DNA of 64,000 nt from NCBI RefSeq assembly GCF_902170565.1, contig NZ_CABHXX010000082.1, forward strand, positions 1 to 64,000, read 5' to 3'. Shown in pieces: positions 62,482 to 64,000 of the stretch; position 1 is the first letter of the stretch; each line of letters begins with the position of its first letter. The notes beneath the pieces were generated by a model that searched no databases, was not told the origin of the DNA, and worked only from the letters and a program-made list of their open reading frames with translations. This DNA comes from Yersinia thracica. GTDB lineage: Bacteria; Pseudomonadota; Gammaproteobacteria; Enterobacterales; Enterobacteriaceae. A program made the translations under genes and the position numbers.

Positions 62482-63900
62482 GTGGACTATCTACCTCTTT
62501 TTGCCGACTTGAAACGCCGCTCGGTATTGGTTGTTGGCGGCGGTGAAGTTGCTGCGCGAAAAATTGACTTACTCCACCGCGCGGGCGCACAGGTGCGGGT
62601 AGTGGCACAGACTCTCTCATCTGAACTTGAACAACAATATCAGGATGGCCGCATTAACTGGCTGGCATTAGATTTCTTGCCCGAGCAGTTGGATGAGGTA
62701 TTTCTGGTGATTGCGGCCACCAATGATACTGCGCTGAATGCAGCGGTTTTCGCGGCGGCAGATAAGCGGCACCTGCTGGCGAATGTGGTGGATGACCAAC
62801 CGCGCTGCTCGTTTATCTTCCCGTCGATTGTCGATCGCTCTCCGCTGGTGGTGGCGATTTCCTCTGCCGGTCAGGCACCGGTATTGGCGCGTATCTTGCG
62901 CGAGAAATTGGAAGCCTTGTTGCCCAGCAGTTTAGGTGAGATGGCGGCAATCGCTGGGCGCTGGCGTGGCCGGGTTAAGCAGCAAATTGCTTCAATGGGT
63001 GAGCGCCGCCGTTTTTGGGAAAATGCTTTCAGTGGCCGCTTTGCCAGTTTTGTCAGTCGTGGCCAATTAGCCGAGGCTGAAGAGGAACTGCAGTTGTCAT
63101 TGGAGGGGCAGAGTAGCCCTCAGGGTGAAGTCGCCTTGGTGGGCGCAGGCCCCGGTGACCCCGGTTTATTGACCTTACGCGGTCTGCAAGTGATTCAACA
63201 GGCTGATGTGGTGCTGTATGACCATCTCGTCAGCCCGGAAGTGCTGGATTTAGTGCGCCGTGATGCTGAACGGATTTGTGTTGGCAAACGCGCGGGGGCG
63301 CATTCGGTCACTCAGGAAGAAACCAATCAATTACTGGTCACATTGGCACAGCGCGGGAAGCGGGTGGTTCGGCTAAAAGGTGGCGATCCTTTTATCTTTG
63401 GTCGTGGCGGTGAAGAGCTACAAGCTGTGGCGCGCGCGGGCATCCCCTTTCAAGTGGTGCCAGGGGTGACAGCGGCGAGCGGAGCAACAGCTTATGCTGG
63501 AATTCCTCTGACTCACCGTGACCATGCACAAAGTGTGACATTTATTACCGGGCATTGCCGCGCTGATGGCGATGATTTGGATTGGCAGGCGCTGGCCCGT
63601 GGTCGTCAGACTTTGGCCATCTACATGGGCACAGTGAAAGCGGCTGAAATCAGCCGGCAATTAATCACCCATGGCCGGGCCAGCACGACGCCAGTAGCAG
63701 TGATTGGCCGCGGCACCCGTGCTGATCAACAAGTTTTGACCGGCACACTGGCAGAGCTTGAATTACTCGCGCATCAGGCCCCGACACCAGCCCTGCTGGT
63801 TATCGGGGAAGTGGTGAATTTACATCACCAAATTGCCTGGTTTGGGCAACAACCGCAGACTGAACAGGCCATCAGCCCGTCAGTCGTGAATTTGGCATAA
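62482..63900 (+). CDS. cysG: Siroheme synthase CysG (trifunctional)
   Basis: 472 residues from GTG 62482 ([14 protein letters not shown]), with GAAGGA six bases upstream; the frame also opens at TTG 62470. N-terminal precorrin-2 dehydrogenase/ferrochelatase: [34 protein letters not shown] (Ser regulatory region), [10 protein letters not shown]-terminal uroporphyrinogen methyltransferase: [53 protein letters not shown]. It makes siroheme for CysI. Placed 10 bp before cysD, not with nirB as in E. coli, so it is probably the assimilation-linked second copy known in Yersinia. An upstream run of eight C (62437-62444) is noted. Confidence 0.95.
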
Positions 63901-63910
63901 AGGATCTGTT

Positions 63911-64000
63911 ATGGACGAAAAACGACTCACTCATTTGCGGCAATTGGAGGCGGAGAGTATCCATATCATCCGTGAAGTGGCCGCCGAATTCGGCAACCCG
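63911..64000 (+). CDS. cysD: Sulfate adenylyltransferase subunit 2, 5' end only
   Basis: The first 30 codons ([20 protein letters not shown]...) match E. coli CysD; the gene runs off the window. AGGATC ribosome-binding site precedes ATG 63911. With CysN it activates sulfate to APS. Ten bases after cysG, so it is in the same operon. Confidence 0.95.

Overview
The window is a chromosomal segment of an enterobacterium, most probably a Yersinia of the Y. enterocolitica/Y. pseudotuberculosis kind. This is judged from protein sequences that resemble E. coli closely but not identically, several ERIC elements, a cysG copy beside cysD, a fhuCDB cluster without fhuA, and a CdiA/CdiI module. Genus is inferred from remembered sequences and gene order; no search was run.

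Layout. 1-1675: the 3' end of a contact-dependent inhibition gene (cdiA), with an EC869-type nuclease tip and its immunity gene. 1759-5742: speD, speE and yacC, opposite cueO, which has a textbook CueR promoter. 5782-12183: an unknown membrane protein, hpt, can, yadG-yadH, yadE and panD. 12319-12828: a small protein matching the N-terminal secretion domain of Salmonella SPI-2 effectors (SspH2/SseI/SifA type), between panD and panC. 12983-22696: panC, panB, folK, pcnB (apparent AUU start), gluQ, dksA, sfsA and thpR on the minus strand, then hrpB on the plus strand. 22794-40219: mrcB, fhuCDB, hemL, clcA, erpA, an IS110/IS1111-type remnant, an exported protein, yadS-btuF-mtnN, dgt and degP. This order is broadly collinear with E. 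coli. The order then jumps to the barA-relA region.

40331-50494: barA, a decayed rlmD (rumA), relA, mazG (no mazEF), pyrG and eno. 50840-53703: a probable operon of an SQR-like flavoprotein, a DUF1641 protein and a methionine gamma-lyase, which has no counterpart in the E. coli order. 53933-64000: sodC, queE, queD, cysJIH, a hicAB toxin-antitoxin pair, iap, a cysG-type siroheme synthase and the start of cysD. CysJIH, CysG (siroheme for CysI) and CysD form the assimilatory sulfate reduction pathway.

Intergenic DNA is rich in palindromic repeats. At least six ERIC or ERIC-like copies occur: a tandem pair after yadH, two inside the panCB/folK cluster, one after erpA carrying a 78-bp insert, and a degenerate one between a predicted sigma-E promoter and degP. 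A different 102-bp imperfect palindrome follows yadE. No rRNA, tRNA or CRISPR array was recognised. The least ordinary items are the orphan effector-like domain, the sulfur cluster at 50.8-53.7 kb, the rlmD pseudogene and the degP leader.
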